A DNA stretch of 64,000 bases from Eumeta japonica (taxonomy: Eukaryota > Arthropoda > Insecta > Lepidoptera > Psychidae), in the NCBI GenBank assembly GCA_005406025.1, contig BGZK01000860.1, positions 124,001 to 188,000 on the forward strand, in the 5' to 3' direction. Below are positions 1 through 11,954 of this stretch, piece after piece. Made by a program: the position numbers and the translations under genes. The notes beneath the pieces were generated by a model. The model was not told the DNA's origin and searched no databases. It worked only from the letters and a program-made list of their open reading frames with translations. Position 1 is the first letter of the stretch; each line of letters starts with the position of its first letter.

Positions 1-31
1 TTTCTTAATTAATTGGAGAGTAATTAAGAAA
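1..31. repeat. Short inverted repeat at window start
   Basis: Eleven-base arms TTTCTTAATTA (1-11) and TAATTAAGAAA (21-31) are perfect reverse complements around a 9-base loop. The sequence is AT-rich and may be fortuitous. The left side is cut by the window edge, so it cannot be tested as an element end. Confidence 0.4.
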
Positions 32-245
32 AGTTTTTTTAAATAAGGTTTAAGCGAATCATTGATTAAAATCGGGTTCACGACATTTCAAAAAGTTTTC
101 CTAATTGTTCTGTTCGAGTTTGAAAGTGTAGGAAGTTTGGATTTTTTTTATTTGATTTCGTATTAGAAGGTCGTTCCAGATTAAAAAAAAAACTATTGTT
201 TCACATATACGTAATTAGTAAATATAGATATTTAATATAAAAAGA

Positions 246-420
246 GAACGGTGGTAGTTATTTGGTCAAGAGTGTAGCGTTGGAATCAGATTATACTGGG
301 TTCGAATGACCAGGGCGAATCGTCAAGCGAGATTGTGAGTCATATTAAACTACTTATTCCGTGACTTGGAGAGCACGTTAAGTTGTCGGGCCCGGGTATT
401 AAAAATAAGAAAACTTTGGA
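246..420 (+). mobile_element. tRNA-derived SINE remnant
   Basis: The head 'aacggtggtag...ttggtcaagag' resembles a pol III A-box region. It is followed by 'gggttcgaatg' (298-308), a B-box-like GGTTCGA core, about 45 bases downstream. The body then has 'gagcacgttaag..gtcggg..ccgg' (371-397), a motif I associate with lepidopteran SINE bodies and also see, decayed, near 18.3 kb. The copy is diverged and no clean target-site duplication is visible. The family name is not assigned. Confidence 0.55.
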
Positions 421-440
421 CGACAACGTAGTGACACACT

Positions 441-740
441 ATTTTACTCTTTTGTACTATTTATTTATGTTTTAACGAAGGGAAAAAATATAATCGGAAT
501 GGTACAAGGGTTTAATTATGCAATATTTTTCATATAAAATATTGTAATCTCTATCATTCAATACACTCGGTAATCTTATAAAACTGTAGAATTTCCTTAA
601 ATAAGCTAATTAATTAACAAGTTCGGTGGATTTTCTAGTTTCTTACATCTTTACAGCTTTTGTCTCTACACTGCTGCAAATCACAATGTGACAAACGAAA
701 TTTTTGTCTAAAATTGTACACCCAAGGGATCGCCGGGGTG
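441..740. other. AT-rich spacer
   Basis: No coding or repeat signal was recognised. The only structure seen is a small palindrome with 9-base arms CAATATTTT (521-529) and AAAATATTG (536-544). Confidence 0.4.
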
Positions 741-830
741 TTAATTAAAGACGCGGGCGGGCAGCTATAAAAGCAACGAACTTAATATGTCACCTGACGT
801 CGCGGCGCCGGCCGGCCGTCGGCCTCCCGC
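741..830 (+). promoter_or_regulatory. GC-rich island with TATA box, candidate promoter
   Basis: A sharply GC-rich patch lies in AT-rich DNA. It contains TATAAAAG at 766-773 and a CRE-like TGACGTC at 795-801, followed by a GGCGCCGGCCGGCCG-type run. The spacing would allow a start site near 795-800, but no clear initiator (TCAGT) is seen. Short overlapping ORFs of 60-75 codons follow downstream (864-1159) and none resembles a known protein. It could be the promoter of a non-coding RNA, a conserved element or a chance island. Confidence 0.3.
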
Positions 831-863
831 TTTCATTTTATATAGTGTTTTACAATTAACTTA

Positions 864-1159
864 GTGCTGCTCCTTCGATTAATGAAAATGTTCGATTGTC
901 TTTTAGTTTACTACGCAATTGCCGTATTGTTATCCATCTATCTTGAACGGTTTAATGCGGGCCCATCAGGGAAATGGATCGCCCGGTTGTCCGGTCGAAC
1001 GGAATGGCGCCGCCGCCGTACTGCTGCTCTCTGCACCAAATTGCTTTCCGTTTAATGTTCGAGGCATCAACAACGGAAGCGCTGTGTTCCCAACTCGATT
1101 GTTGCGTTTTATTGTTATGTGTAGCTTGCTTCTCGTGTTGTAGTTGCACATGCTTCTAG
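864..1159. other. Mixed-composition block with overlapping short ORFs, unrecognised
   Basis: This block is less AT-rich than its surroundings and is open in several frames on both strands (for example 864-1055 plus, 952-1149 minus). None of the predicted 60-75 residue peptides has a recognisable domain. Simultaneous openness in opposite frames points to composition, not selection for coding. It lies 90 bases downstream of the TATA-bearing island and could be transcribed leader or conserved non-coding sequence. Confidence 0.3.
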
Positions 1160-1609
1160 AACAGTGTAAAATTATTAAATACCTATTCTTCTTTTTTCAA
1201 CGGACTCATACTTGCCTCTTACTGTAGACTGAACTATCATTCCTTCTATAAGAATGATTGCGACGCGTTGATAATTTCTTATAGGTAAATTTATCCGAAT
1301 AAAAATGGCCAGTCGGTTATAATTATCTGACGATCGAAAATTCATTACTTAAATTGGCTTATTCTAAAATTCTATATATAACAATTAATTGTTAAGAAAG
1401 AAAGTTAGCTGATATAAAAAAAAAACAGGAATAAAAACTGTTTGGTTAAGAACTGTTGTACAATATTGCCATTTAAATAAATTGTTTAAAGTTTGAAGCA
1501 TTATTGTTGTGTCGCATGGCTTGTATTGTGTGCCAGAATACTTATAAATAAGTAAAGTAAGTGAAATAAAAACTCCCACTTTTGTGTTTCGTTTAGTGAG
1601 AATTGCTGA
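1160..1609. other. AT-rich spacer
   Basis: Nothing is recognised in either strand beyond A/T runs. Confidence 0.4.
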
Positions 1610-1795
1610 GAGATCGGTGGCCTACTCCTCTCCATCAGCCCATTTCTTCCTTCAGTAGATATCTTATTCCTATCCCAGATGCTGGCAACACACTGGTGAC
1701 TAGGGTTGCGACTGTCTATGGGCGGCAGTGACCACCTACATTCTGGTGGCTTGCATGATGCTCGTTCGCCTCTCGAAAATGCTATATAAAAAAAA
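1610..1795 (+). mobile_element. 5'-truncated copy of lepidopteran SINE-like repeat
   Basis: The block reads 'ggcctactcctctccatcag', then a 'gctggcaacacactggtgac' segment, then 'gtctatgggcggcagtgacc', and ends '...gctcgttcgcctctcg...tataaaaaaaa'. The same order of blocks occurs at 24503-24812 (plus) and 44785-45175 (minus). This is a very common repeat type in moths and butterflies, and the A-rich tail fits retroposition. The first ~200 bases of the family are absent here. Confidence 0.7.
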
Positions 1796-3798
1796 GTTGG
1801 TATAGTGCTATACGAAACTGATCATCATTTTTCTCATTTATGTAAACTTTAATTTTGTTTGAGTCGAATTGTGCGGTTACTGAATCAATGAAAGATAAAT
1901 TTTACATTCACCGTGTAGTTTTGTAAAATTATTTGTATTTACTTTAAATAAAAAGTTGTAGTTATTTCATGGGTAAATTATAAAACATTTAATAATATTT
2001 CTATTTTCTATTTATATATGTTTTTTTTACTATTTATCACATTACACATGAATTAAAAACACTAATTGTCATTTAGTAGGTAAAATAGATGTTGATTTCT
2101 CTATATTATCTTGCATTATCGTGTACTCTATTTTATATCCTTCAATGAAATACCATTTCTACATTGAGTTTCGCCTTGATGTATTTAACAAAAACATATC
2201 CTTTTGAGCTGTATTTCATTCAGTGGTGCAATAATCGGTGTCCAAGCATTATTTACTTGTAACATACAATATTTTAGTATTTATAATGTTAGTCCAAAAT
2301 CAAGTTCGTTCTATTCAGAAACTTGAAAAACTGTGGGAAGTTTCACCATTCAGTGGATTACAAAACTGAACGACTTCCACAATAGCGCAGGCAAGAAATA
2401 TGCCCCGAAAGAGTCCCGGAGCTGCGATAGGTTCTGCTCGAGTGATTTCAGAGCACCTGCGTCTCCGGTTATCCGCATCGAAGCTGCTGCTTTCGTGCGA
2501 CTGTACTTAGTGAGGACGGAATAGCGCTTACATTGGTAGTGTTATAAGATACAACACTATTGAGGATGGATGTATTTGTAAGCGTTGACATTTAATTATC
2601 GCTGAAGATATGGTATATCTTTTAATGAAATCTGTTTCTATTATAATAATTCTTGTTTTGGAAAAAATGAAATTCGGCCAATTATAGAACACATTAGAGC
2701 CACAGTCATTTGAAATAATATTGCAATACAGTGTTAATATTGGCCCACGCTTTAAACAATTCTTTGTTTGCTTAACTCGAATTTGTTTCTGTTCGAAATA
2801 CTACATGAAAGTCAATTTTCATTATCAATATTTTGGAATTGAATCATCTGGAGAGAGTCAATAAGTGTTTGAAAAGTACAATGAATTCCAATGAATTAAA
2901 AAGGGCATTTCAAAATAAATTTGGCAACTATATACATTATCTCGTGTTTATGAACGAGTAGGATGTAATAAGGTGTTACTTTATTAATATCTTTCTCATA
3001 AGAGTATTTTTTTCCGTGTTAGCGTTGCTTATATTATAGACAGAAAAACGTTCGAAAAATAAATAAAAAAAATGTTTAACTTTTTGATCAAAATATCAAA
3101 AAATTAAAAGCAACCTATGTCAACATATCTCAACAAGATGATAGGTATTTACCTTACTTTTCTATTAAGAATAGTTTTTCTCTTAGCCCTTCAATGTCCT
3201 TTTAAACAAATAAATGACGAAATATGTTGTATTTTGATTCATACTAAATTTTAATAGTTTGATAACGTCATTACGTTATCAACAATGTGTTTGGTTGTTT
3301 AATGGAATAGAAAATTGCCATTAATTCATATCACCGTTTCCAGATATTGAAGTTACTAGGTTGAATGAAAATGTTAATTGCATTTATCAGAATGAAAAGG
3401 ATTGTATGATAAATCTAGTTTAACAGGTATTCAATCAGTTCGTCGCAATGCCCGCGGCGAGTTCTGCTGATTCAATAACAATGCATTGAACACTGTTTGT
3501 TAATTTTTGCTTGGGTTTTCGCCTATGTGAAATGGAAAATTTTCTCCACTTCATTTCACTGATACTTTGAAACTACGTGAGAATTCATAAATATAGAAAT
3601 TATTTATGTTTAGACATGTCAAAGAAAACTCGAAAACGTTGTTATTTGTGATGAGATTTTTTACTAAACTCTGGTATTTTTTTTAACGAATTTAATCTGC
3701 AAATCACGAAAATATGAAATATTATAACAGTTTTTGAAACGAAGTATCTTTCGCTCTAGCTCTAGAGCTGTGGCTCCTGCACGAGACGTACTTCATAT
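1796..3798. other. AT-rich spacer with one small palindrome
   Basis: No gene was recognised. A perfect 8-base-arm palindrome GATAACGT/ACGTTATC lies at 3261-3280. An open frame at 2333-2524 has a faint THAP-finger-like spacing that I judged too weak to call. The rest is long A/T-rich sequence. Confidence 0.4.
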
Positions 3799-5073
3799 AA
3801 GGTCGGCAAAAAAGGTTTTTCGTATTTTATGTACAAATTTAAGATATTTTTTTACCGGATTTTATTTATATACAATTATAGTATATATATATGCGATTTT
3901 GTTGAACACCCTGTTGCCATTTTGGAGGTAGTGACATAATCCCATTGATATAAAAATTTTGCGATTTGGGATCAAAAACTGCGACAAGCAGTTTTGACAG
4001 TCCTCTTTTGATGTTAACCTTACACTACCTAATGAATTCTGAAGAGTCCAAAACAGGTGAAAATATGAGGGTGCAAGATCAGGACTATATGGCGGATGCA
4101 TTAACACTTTCCGACCAATTTATCTCAATATTTGCTGAGTGGCTAAAGATATGTATGGTCTGACGTTATCATGGTTAATTAATTCTGGCCCTTTCTCTCT
4201 CTACTTCTTGCTGGAGTCTCATAAGCTATTGGCAGTAGAGATCCGAATTGATGGTTTTTCCCGGTAGTAAAAGCTCATAATGAATAATACCCGTCCAATC
4301 CCATCGTACATATGTCACCAATCCCATCGTACATATGTCACCAATCCCGTCGTACACATATCATCTACTTATTGCGAGTTAATTCGGGTTTAGCTATAGT
4401 CTGTGGAGTTTGCTTGCCTTTTGACCATGATCTTTTTCGCACGTTTTTGTCGTGAGTAATCCATTTTTTTCACCAGTGATCAATCTTTTCATAAACGGTT
4501 TGGTTTCATTACGTTTTAATAAGGAATCACAAATTTGTATATGATTCATTAGATTTCTTTCAGTGAGCTCGTGTGGGAACCATCCAACTTTTTTCAAGTG
4601 GGTCAAAACTTTTTGTCGTCAATGCCCAGCTCTTCAACTATGTCATAAGAAATAATATGCCGATCTTACTCCACTTTTTCCAAAATGGAATCGACTTTAT
4701 TCGTAACAGTTGACCAGAGCGTGTTTCATTTTTAACATCAAAATTACCAGAATAAAAATGCTTGAAGCAGTTTTTATTTACCTTATCTACACTACACTAC
4801 GTCCATAAACATCACAATTTATTTGCACAGTTTGTGTCGCATTTTTCCATTTTTGTAATAAAACTTAAAAATGTATCGAATTTCTACATTTCATGTGTCT
4901 TGGTGGCTTGAAAAAAGAAAAGAAAAACGACGGGACGCCTTTTGTACTTTTTCTTTTTTTTTTAAATATCATTCGTTTAATAGTATCACAACTAGCCAGA
5001 TACAAACAGCAGAATCAAAGAAATTTTACGGCAAATTTTTATATATAGAATACGAAAAAACTTTTTCCCAGGC
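3799..5073 (-). pseudogene. mariner transposon, full span, transposase broken
   Basis: Read on the minus strand, this is a mariner-type element of about 1.27 kb, the usual length. The left end carries 'ggtcggcaaaaaaggttttt' (3801-3820) and the right end an imperfect inverse 'aatacgaaaaaactttttcc' (5049-5068), with TA dinucleotides beside the left end. The transposase is visible in pieces. An N-terminal part near 4600-4830 has stops. A middle piece (4606 to 4394) has HELTERNLMN, ICDSLLKRNE and LITGEK, where the expected GDEKW catalytic block is damaged by an indel. A HDNVRPY block with the second acidic residue lies near 4170. A C-terminal piece (4107 to 3862) has HPPYSPDLAP with the third aspartate, then TSKEDCQN. 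Several stops and frameshifts mean it cannot encode active enzyme. The WWDW-encoding segment is locally triplicated (see 4287-4360). Confidence 0.9.
4287..4360. repeat. Short tandem triplication inside the mariner
   Basis: About three copies of a ~23 bp unit, 'ccaatcccatcgtacatatg' plus 'tca', lie in tandem. The third copy is slightly changed. On the minus strand the unit corresponds to the mariner segment that normally encodes the conserved tryptophan-rich 'WWDW' stretch once, so the expansion occurred inside the transposase gene after or during decay. Confidence 0.75.
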
Positions 5074-6619
5074 TTTACGTTATTCACGCTTGTTTCGCAT
5101 CTCATCGGAAATTTCGTAAATAACTTATTTCATTTATTTGTGTTAATAATTACGAGATAACCCAACATTCGTATAAATAGATTTAATTAATGTATTTGAT
5201 TTAAGAGTATATCTAATTTTTACACATTCCAAATAGAAGAAAAGATAATTTTAATTTTAGGCACTCTATCTAATTTAACGTACATTATTATTAATTGCCT
5301 GTAATGCTATTTTTTTTTAATTTAAGTTAACATACCAAAATCGTAAAAATAGATTATTATTAAACAGTGGCACTCCGGGAGTGTGGACAAAAGTGAAAAC
5401 TTGAACAATTATGTGTGTATTTTTTTTGAATCGTCAGGAAAAATTTTATTGTGCAGGAAATACTTTTCAATTAAATGTTTTTTTATTCATTATTATAAAC
5501 TACTATAAAAATTATATCACGTTTTTTATCTAATGCGGATACATGAAAAATAATGCATATTATTTTACATATAAAAATTGCAATCTATTACTTAAAACGT
5601 AAATTTACAAATATAATACGAAAAGTTCCGACATGAATATATATCTATGTTGTACGTATATATACAATCTATGTTTTTATTATATATAGCTATATTACCA
5701 ACCTATTTCAACCTAAACTCAATTCTTGTATAAACATCGTATAAACCGGGCCAATATGTGTTGATACTTATATACACAGATGTCGATTACGGTAACGGTA
5801 ACAGTGTCGCGAGTTTAATGGTTTTTTTTCCATCTCGAAATGCCCAACGCGCCTAAAGAAATTTTAACTTCAAAACAATAATAAAGTAATTTCATTTGTG
5901 AGGTAGTTCTGGGGAGACTAATGAGCAACAGTATCCTTTTTAATATTAACATTTTAAACTTTTAACTTTTATCAATTTTATGGAGAGTCTATATACACAT
6001 TATATATACCTATATATACTATATATATACATAGTGGAGAATATATATATATATATAGACATAACATTTTATTAAATAAATATTTTCAGAATGTTGCCAA
6101 ATAATTCTGTGAAGTATAACACAACTTTGTCACCGATGAATCAGTTGTACGATTTAGCTTAGTTGCTTCGCGGGGCAGCGGTCGATACGAGTAGACGTGT
6201 TTCAAGGCTTAGTCTTAGATTTATTTTAATAGTTAAAACGTGCATCTAAACGTTTTCGCTTCATTGAAATGATAATCAAATATTGTTTATAAATGTATAT
6301 TGTGTTATTATAGTGATCGTCAAATTACTAATAAACCATTGTAACCGTTGATCTCTCCGCCAATTAAGTAGGTAGATTGCTTTATTATTTTTGTTTCGTC
6401 TTTTTATTGCACCTTATTATTAAATAAGTTATATGAGGTTGTAAAACAAATAAATATGAATATAATCTGCTTTAAAAATTGTGAATATAAATTTCGAGTA
6501 TTTAATTGCTTGCACGCTTGCTTTGCTTGTTTCCGATATATATTTTTTAAATTGCTTGTGATCATTAAGTTAAAATGATCACTCGCAGAGTAACCGCCCC
6601 GTCAGTCAGAGGAATAGTT
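5074..6619. other. AT-rich spacer with palindromic repeat end and (TA) tracts
   Basis: No coding signal was found. At 5371-5383 lies the palindrome CACTCCGGGAGTG, followed by 'tggacaaaagtgaaaacttg' (5384-5403). The reverse complement of 35749-35791 reads almost the same, so this is one end of a dispersed repeat. Short TA-rich microsatellite tracts lie at about 6003-6058. Confidence 0.5.
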
Positions 6620-6629
6620 GAAACACACA

Positions 6630-7690
6630 TTATTAGAATTAAAGACATCTAGGGCCAGTTGCGAGCAGTTACTACAGGAAAGAGAGGATAGTAAGAAAGA
6701 AATATTATCTGTGTTAGATAAAAATAAACAGATAAGAAGTGAGTTGGCGGAACTCCATTTATAATTAATTGACACTCGAGAGAAAAGAGACTAGCTCCAG
6801 CGGATGGTGGATGGGTTTGGCCGGAGCAACGGTGCGTTGGAGGATGCCTTTAAACTCACTACTAATCTGAAAGTAAAATTACGCGATGAATAAACACGGT
6901 TAACTGTATTACAACAAGAAAACTATGATTTAAAAGTATCTTGTACTCGGATACTGTTCGATGAGTTGGTCGAAAATTCACCGATAGCAATATGTTCCGC
7001 CAGCTCGCAAAATAACTCAAATATTCCTTATACAATTACAGACTTGACGTGTGAGAATTCCATAAACAAGAACTCTCCAAAAATTAATGTACTACCCTGT
7101 AGTAAAAGTATACACAAAAATAAAATGTAAAAATTCATAAATTTATTAAAATACATGCTATAAAACAGATTAAAAGGAATCAATATCTATTTAAAAATAT
7201 ATATATAAACAAAAAAAAAACAAAAGATTTATTGGTTGGAGTTGATGATTATAAATTAAATTATTAAAGTACGAATGTGATACACAATGCTTGAAGTCAG
7301 AAATTTATGTTTAAATACATCTTTGTAGTCGATAACTGCAATATATGAACTAGCGCAAAGGAGATGGGGGATCACACTTCGGCAATGGATAATTTAATAG
7401 AAATTAGTAAATATAACTATAAAAGATTCGGGTCACTAATAACAAGTCACATCGGTGTAGCTAAGAGACGCCTTTCATTGACGGCTCACGGCAGGAGTGT
7501 AACTCGCCTACTTCTCCGACGTGCACGCCGGCCGCTGTGTCGCCGCAGTCGGAACACGTCTCCTTGTCACACGCGACAGGAAACACATATGGCCAAAATA
7601 TTATAAGGTATGGTGATGAGCTTGAAAAGTCGATGGATGTGCAACTTGACCGCCGCTTAGCTGGACAAAACATACTAAATATTTATATAC
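6630..7690 (+). pseudogene. Non-LTR retrotransposon ORF1 remnant
   Basis: A reading frame from ~6657 gives a glutamate/lysine/leucine-rich coiled-coil stretch (CEQLLQEREDSKKEILSVL), a stop, then LQRMVDGFGRSNGALEDAF and, after another stop, LQQENYDLKV to about 7128. Further on, the frame at 7364-7606 runs into a +1-shifted block near 7611 that reads YGDELEKSMDVQL...IPGASI. This resembles the GDE...PGA pattern of the SGNH-like domain found in ORF1 of CR1-type elements. Several stops and at least one frameshift are present, and ~230 bases of AT-rich sequence interrupt it. CR1-like identity is inference from layout. The other ORF1-type pieces at 9.7, 11.6 and 55.6 kb could be from the same or related families. 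Confidence 0.55.
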
Positions 7691-9055
7691 CAGGAGCTTC
7701 AATATAATAGTATTTTCGAAAAAAATTGCTAAAACTAATTTCCATTCCAATACTATAATAATAATTCTAATTGGTAGAAGGGAAAAGACCGACAAAAAAA
7801 ATTGTTAAATGTTTTTCAACATTAAATAACATCTAAAATTTAAATAATTTTGTTTGCTTTTGCTTTCCCTTCCAAGCGCAAACTACGACGATGGTCGAAA
7901 TGTCATCTGACTGCCCACAGCCTGAGAATAAAGCAGAGCTTGTTGAGAGGTTAGGATAATAATTATATTCACGATAGAATGAAACTAAAAAATATAGTAA
8001 TAATAACGAAATGAAAAATTTATAAAAAAAATTAATTGAAAACATTCAAAAATTATGTATTTCAAATTTACCTACCAAAGTTTATTCTGTTGCAACCGAC
8101 ATTTTTAATTATGTTATGAATATGTATTAATAAGTGATAGGTTGATATTGAAAATTATAAGGTTATCTTTTTAAAACACTCAACTTACGTAATTGCTTAT
8201 ATTTTTCTGCTAAACGGGTTCTTGTTCCTTTTGTGTGTCAAAGGCATGTTCATAAGTCTTTGTTAGGTTATACCATAAACTACTACATTTGCAATAAAAT
8301 AACGAGAAATTATCTGTTTATTTCTTTTTGAAACAACTCACGGGGCCACGATGTTCTGTTGTTGGACAACATTCTACTTCAAAATATAACGAGGAAACAG
8401 ATATATCTGTTAACATGACCAATCTATTGAAATTGGTTATTACATCGTCCACATCTCTTAACCCACAAATCACATTTTGCACATTTAGGACAATTTTTTT
8501 AGTGTTATTGTTTTAATGATTTTGCGGCATATTCAAAGCAAGAGTTATGGAAATTAATCAAATAATATAAATTCTCCTGTAATTTTTACTGTGCGAATCA
8601 CTACTGGACACTCCATAACAACAGTTTTTTAGCGCCTTTCTTTACAGGTAAAATATTCTATTTATAATAATTATATTATTGTTTACTTATGTATCCACAA
8701 TAATTGAAACTGAACTGCTTACGAAAGGTTAGTCATTATTACTTGTTTTATCGCTAATTCTGTTAAAACACATGCACTGCTCATACATTTCTAAATAGAG
8801 TGTCCGAAAAACATGGCGGAAATTGAGGCATTCACACAAAAATTCTTAACTATTATAAAAGCTATTGCCATTGCATTGTTTGTCGAAGGCTGTCTACAGA
8901 TATAAGTGGTTGAATAACACGTATTGCTATTGATAATGTACGAATACTAGATATAATCCCATACCGTTGGTCTTGTAAACAAACTTAGGAACTGTCGCTG
9001 CTCTTGTAAACAAATTAGGAATATTTTTGCTATGAGCTCCCGCAACTAACGTACG
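7691..9055. other. AT-rich spacer
   Basis: No gene, RNA or repeat was recognised. Short ORFs on either strand (for example 7833-8045 minus, 8328-8516 plus) are low-complexity or unrecognised. Confidence 0.4.
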
Positions 9056-10020
9056 AGTACACGCTTACCTCACGACTTAACTGGAATTACCATAAATAAT
9101 TCATTTAATAATACTTTTCTCTTGCTATCAATTTAATGTCTCATTTTATGTGCATATTAATATTTTAATCGATTACTAATCTATTTCAACAATCACATTT
9201 ATCATTAATTATTTCGTCAAATTTTATGTTGTTTTAAGAAAAACAATGTTAATCACAAAATGTTAACATTGAATCTTAATTGTCGTGATTTCCTACTTAA
9301 TTTATTGTATAATATTAAATAATATATATATATATATATATAATATAATATTATTTAATATTATATTATATTTTTTTTAATAATACTATTCACGATTGTT
9401 ATGCAATATTAATGTTCTCGTGAACTTTCTTCGTGCGTTTGGCTCGATTACAATTTATATTATAATGTCGCAGTAGTGCAAGTCGTAAGTTCGATTCCCA
9501 TTACGATATAAACATTTTCTTTTGTATTATTATATTGTACAATTAATTTGCCTATTTGCCTTTTTATTCGTTTACTGTAATGTCACAAATCGCAGACCGA
9601 TTATTTATTTGTATTTGCAACAAAATTTTAAAATAATCTTACTAGAACTAAGGCAGCCAAAGAATTATATAAAAGTATTGTGAGCGAACGCGATAACTAC
9701 GAAATTGAGATAAAATGAGTTATGTTTTTAAATACCAAATTGAAAGGCAAATTATGCGAATTGAACATTAAGTGTAATAACCACAATGATCAGCGCGATC
9801 GCTTACAAATGATGGGTAATGAAATGAACGACTGTCTGGAGCATTATGAACACTCCCTTCTTCAAATTGAATTACTTCAGGCTGAGTTACACAACAATAT
9901 AATGCAAACGGATAAATTGCAACACGAAATGGATATGTACAAAGTGGATGAGACAGTTGAGTTAATACTGAATGGTACGGCACGATGCGAGAGGCCGGAT
10001 CCCTGTCTGAATTGAAATTG
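9056..10020 (+). pseudogene. Diverged retroelement copy with coiled-coil ORF1 piece
   Basis: This block aligns along its length with 55190-55815. Both begin '...cctcac(g)actta/gctta ctggaattac', share 'ctcttgctatcaattta' and 'aatttcgtcaaattttatgt', then a 'taggttcgatt'-type stretch, then a coding piece. Here the frame at 9722-10015 (97 codons) is open, with heptad-like leucines (NEMNDCLEHYEHSLLQIELL, then QAELHNNIMQTDKLQ). It ends at ARCERPDPCLN and a stop. Upstream in-frame stops separate it from KELYKSIVSERDNYE. The protein looks like the coiled-coil part of a non-LTR ORF1; no cellular gene match is recognised. The copy is 5' and internally decayed but keeps the longer frame of the two. Confidence 0.6.
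9311..9362. repeat. AT-rich hairpin with (TA) loop
   Basis: Fifteen-base perfect arms AATATTAAATAATAT (9311-9325) and ATATTATTTAATATT (9348-9362) flank a (TA)-rich centre. It sits inside the retroelement copy, in its upstream non-coding part, and the equivalent place near 55.5 kb lacks it. This suggests a local microsatellite expansion. Confidence 0.6.
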
Positions 10021-11606
10021 TAATTATTTAAAAAAGGTTTTAAATGAACCTTCCGCCGCATAAGTCCGACTTTACCAGTGGACTAGCAACCTAGTAAATG
10101 TTGTGGGCCACTGTCGGTTATTAAGGAGGATGTTCATTTATACCCGTAGGTGTTGACGTCCAATTGCTGAAACGAACAATATTGAAACGTAACTAAAAGT
10201 ATGAAAGCGCTGCTTATTTTGCATAGAAGAATACTTTGAAAACCTTTTTTTTCCATCACGAAAATACTATAATTACAATTTAATGTCATAATTTCTCTTG
10301 AACTTTCTACCCGAATAATTTTAGATGTTGCTTTGTTACGATGTTGCATTGTGTTATTTTAATTAAAACTAGAATGACCTCGCAAACTTTGAATGTAAAT
10401 AATTTGATAAATGATTTTTGTCGACTGGTTATTATTTATTGAAACGCTTTGTGGAAGTAAAACTAACTACTAGATTGTAATTTTGGAAGTGATTTTTAGA
10501 CGATTTTGATATCGCGTGTAACATATCTTTACGCGGTTGTAAATATTTTCCATTTGATCATTTTTGATCTCCAAATGAATAATTGTCTTTAATTTTACCT
10601 TTCTGTTTGTTGTGCAATTAATATGATGATTTTACTTGAATGAAATAAAGTTTGGTAAAGAGATGCGATTCATTATTGCTATTGGGTTATAAAAGAAACA
10701 GGACATTTATCACTTTGGCACTGTTCAACATTTGGTTGAGAACATATTTTGATTAAACAAATAGTTCATTCTGTATTACATATTCCTATATTATCTAAAC
10801 ATTGTTGTTACAGGAAAATTAATTTATTTTATTTTTGAGAGGACGCACATAGAAATGGAAATGTTTGAATTGAATCGTTCAGAATTTTATTATTTATATG
10901 AGTTACAGTTCCGTTGTATATGCGCCTGTGGCTTCGCTTGGATAGACTTTATATTATTAATGCTTTTATTCCTTGTCACTTTTATTATATTTATTTAACT
11001 TAACATTACTTGTTATTTTTTCTAAGATTTATATTATGCGAAATCAGTTAATCAATTAAATAATTCATAATTACATTTCAGTCTTCAAGCACTGTCATGA
11101 AATGGAATAGTCAGTCATCCCAGCCTACTTACATTTTTTTATATTTGACTGATTCTTACCGCCTTCTAGGCTTATGAAGACTAGACTGCTATCACTTGTT
11201 ATAATTCCAAAGTTTATAGTTTAAGCGCGATGAACACACCTACTTTCCAGACTTAGGTCCTTATCGAGTCTCCATAGCAGCCGATTCGTCTTGTCTTTAG
11301 ATTTTCGATTATTGTTTCGTTTTGTAGTATTTGATGAACTTCTTTTCTTAGTTATTTTATTTTAATGTAAGAATATTTGTTCAACGGTTCTGTAATATTT
11401 TAATAAGTAATTGACATTTAGTATTAGGACACTGTAAAATATTTGGTAAACGGTGTCCTAGAAAATCTTATTCAGACCAAATTAGTGGCATAAAAAGGCT
11501 CGTCAAATTTTATGCATTTGAAAACTTGTATGAAACGTTTTATAGTTGTTAGTGAAGAAAGAGAGATATGTAAAGATCTAGTGGTCTCTGTGTTCACTTC
11601 TAGTCA
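10021..11606. other. AT-rich spacer
   Basis: Directly after the ORF1 piece, 10040-10140 is less AT-rich and may still belong to the retroelement. A fragment 'gcctgtggcttcgcttgg' (10924-10941) resembles the start of RTE-type tails ('gcccgcggcttcgcacg...') seen at 15.9 kb, but is too short to call. Nothing else was found. Confidence 0.35.
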
Positions 11607-11804
11607 ATGTACTTAAACTTAAAGGTGACCGATGATAAGCATTTTAGACTTTATAATAAGACCCAGCGATCGAAGGTGAGCGACCTCCGGGGCCAGCACG
11701 ATTCTCGCGTTATTTGTTTAGAAAAAAACTTAAGCAATAATTCTGTAGTGCATATGAGTGGAGCCGCGGATACAGGGAGTAAGTCACTAATAAATATTTA
11801 TTAA
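11607..11804 (+). pseudogene. Possible ORF1 coiled-coil fragment of a non-LTR element
   Basis: A 65-codon frame with LYNKTQRSKVSDLRGQHDSR and CLEKNLSNNS has alternating charged and leucine residues like the coiled-coil ORF1 pieces nearby, and ends ADTGSKSLINIY. It abuts a SINE head at 11808. The composition is less AT-rich than its flanks. This is a short fragment; recognition rests on general character and the neighbourhood, not on a specific domain. Confidence 0.35.
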
Positions 11805-11807
11805 GAA

Positions 11808-11875
11808 CGGTGGTGGCCCAGTGTTCAGTGCCGTTTCCTTAGAATCAAAAAGGTGAACGATATTTTAATATTATC
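11808..11875 (+). mobile_element. SINE head fragment
   Basis: 'aacggtggtggcccagtg' (11809-11826) matches the tRNA-like A-box head type also seen, more decayed, at 247-260. It is followed by 'ccgtttccttagaatcaaaa'. The B box that should follow is lost or unrecognisable ('ggtgaacg'). Confidence 0.5.
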
Positions 11876-11954
11876 TTTCGACACACAAAGTACCATCTGG
11901 TCCGAAACTAAGTAACGAAACTTATACTATGGGTACCAGATATATATACATAGG

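Noticed and set aside
864..1159. Overlapping ORFs as a small secreted-peptide gene
   Set aside because: Opposite-strand frames are equally open and no signal-peptide-plus-mature layout is convincing.
2333..2524. 63-codon frame with W...P...C...F...F spacing, reminiscent of a THAP finger
   Set aside because: The first two zinc ligands and the conserved AVPTIF-type box are missing; the similarity is within chance.
4287..4360. CRISPR-like array
   Set aside because: Three contiguous ~23 bp units without spacers, inside a transposon of a eukaryote.
7461..7673. Minus frame with CDKETCSDCGDTA, possible PHD/zinc finger
   Set aside because: It is the antisense shadow of a block that reads better on the plus strand as ORF1 of a non-LTR element.
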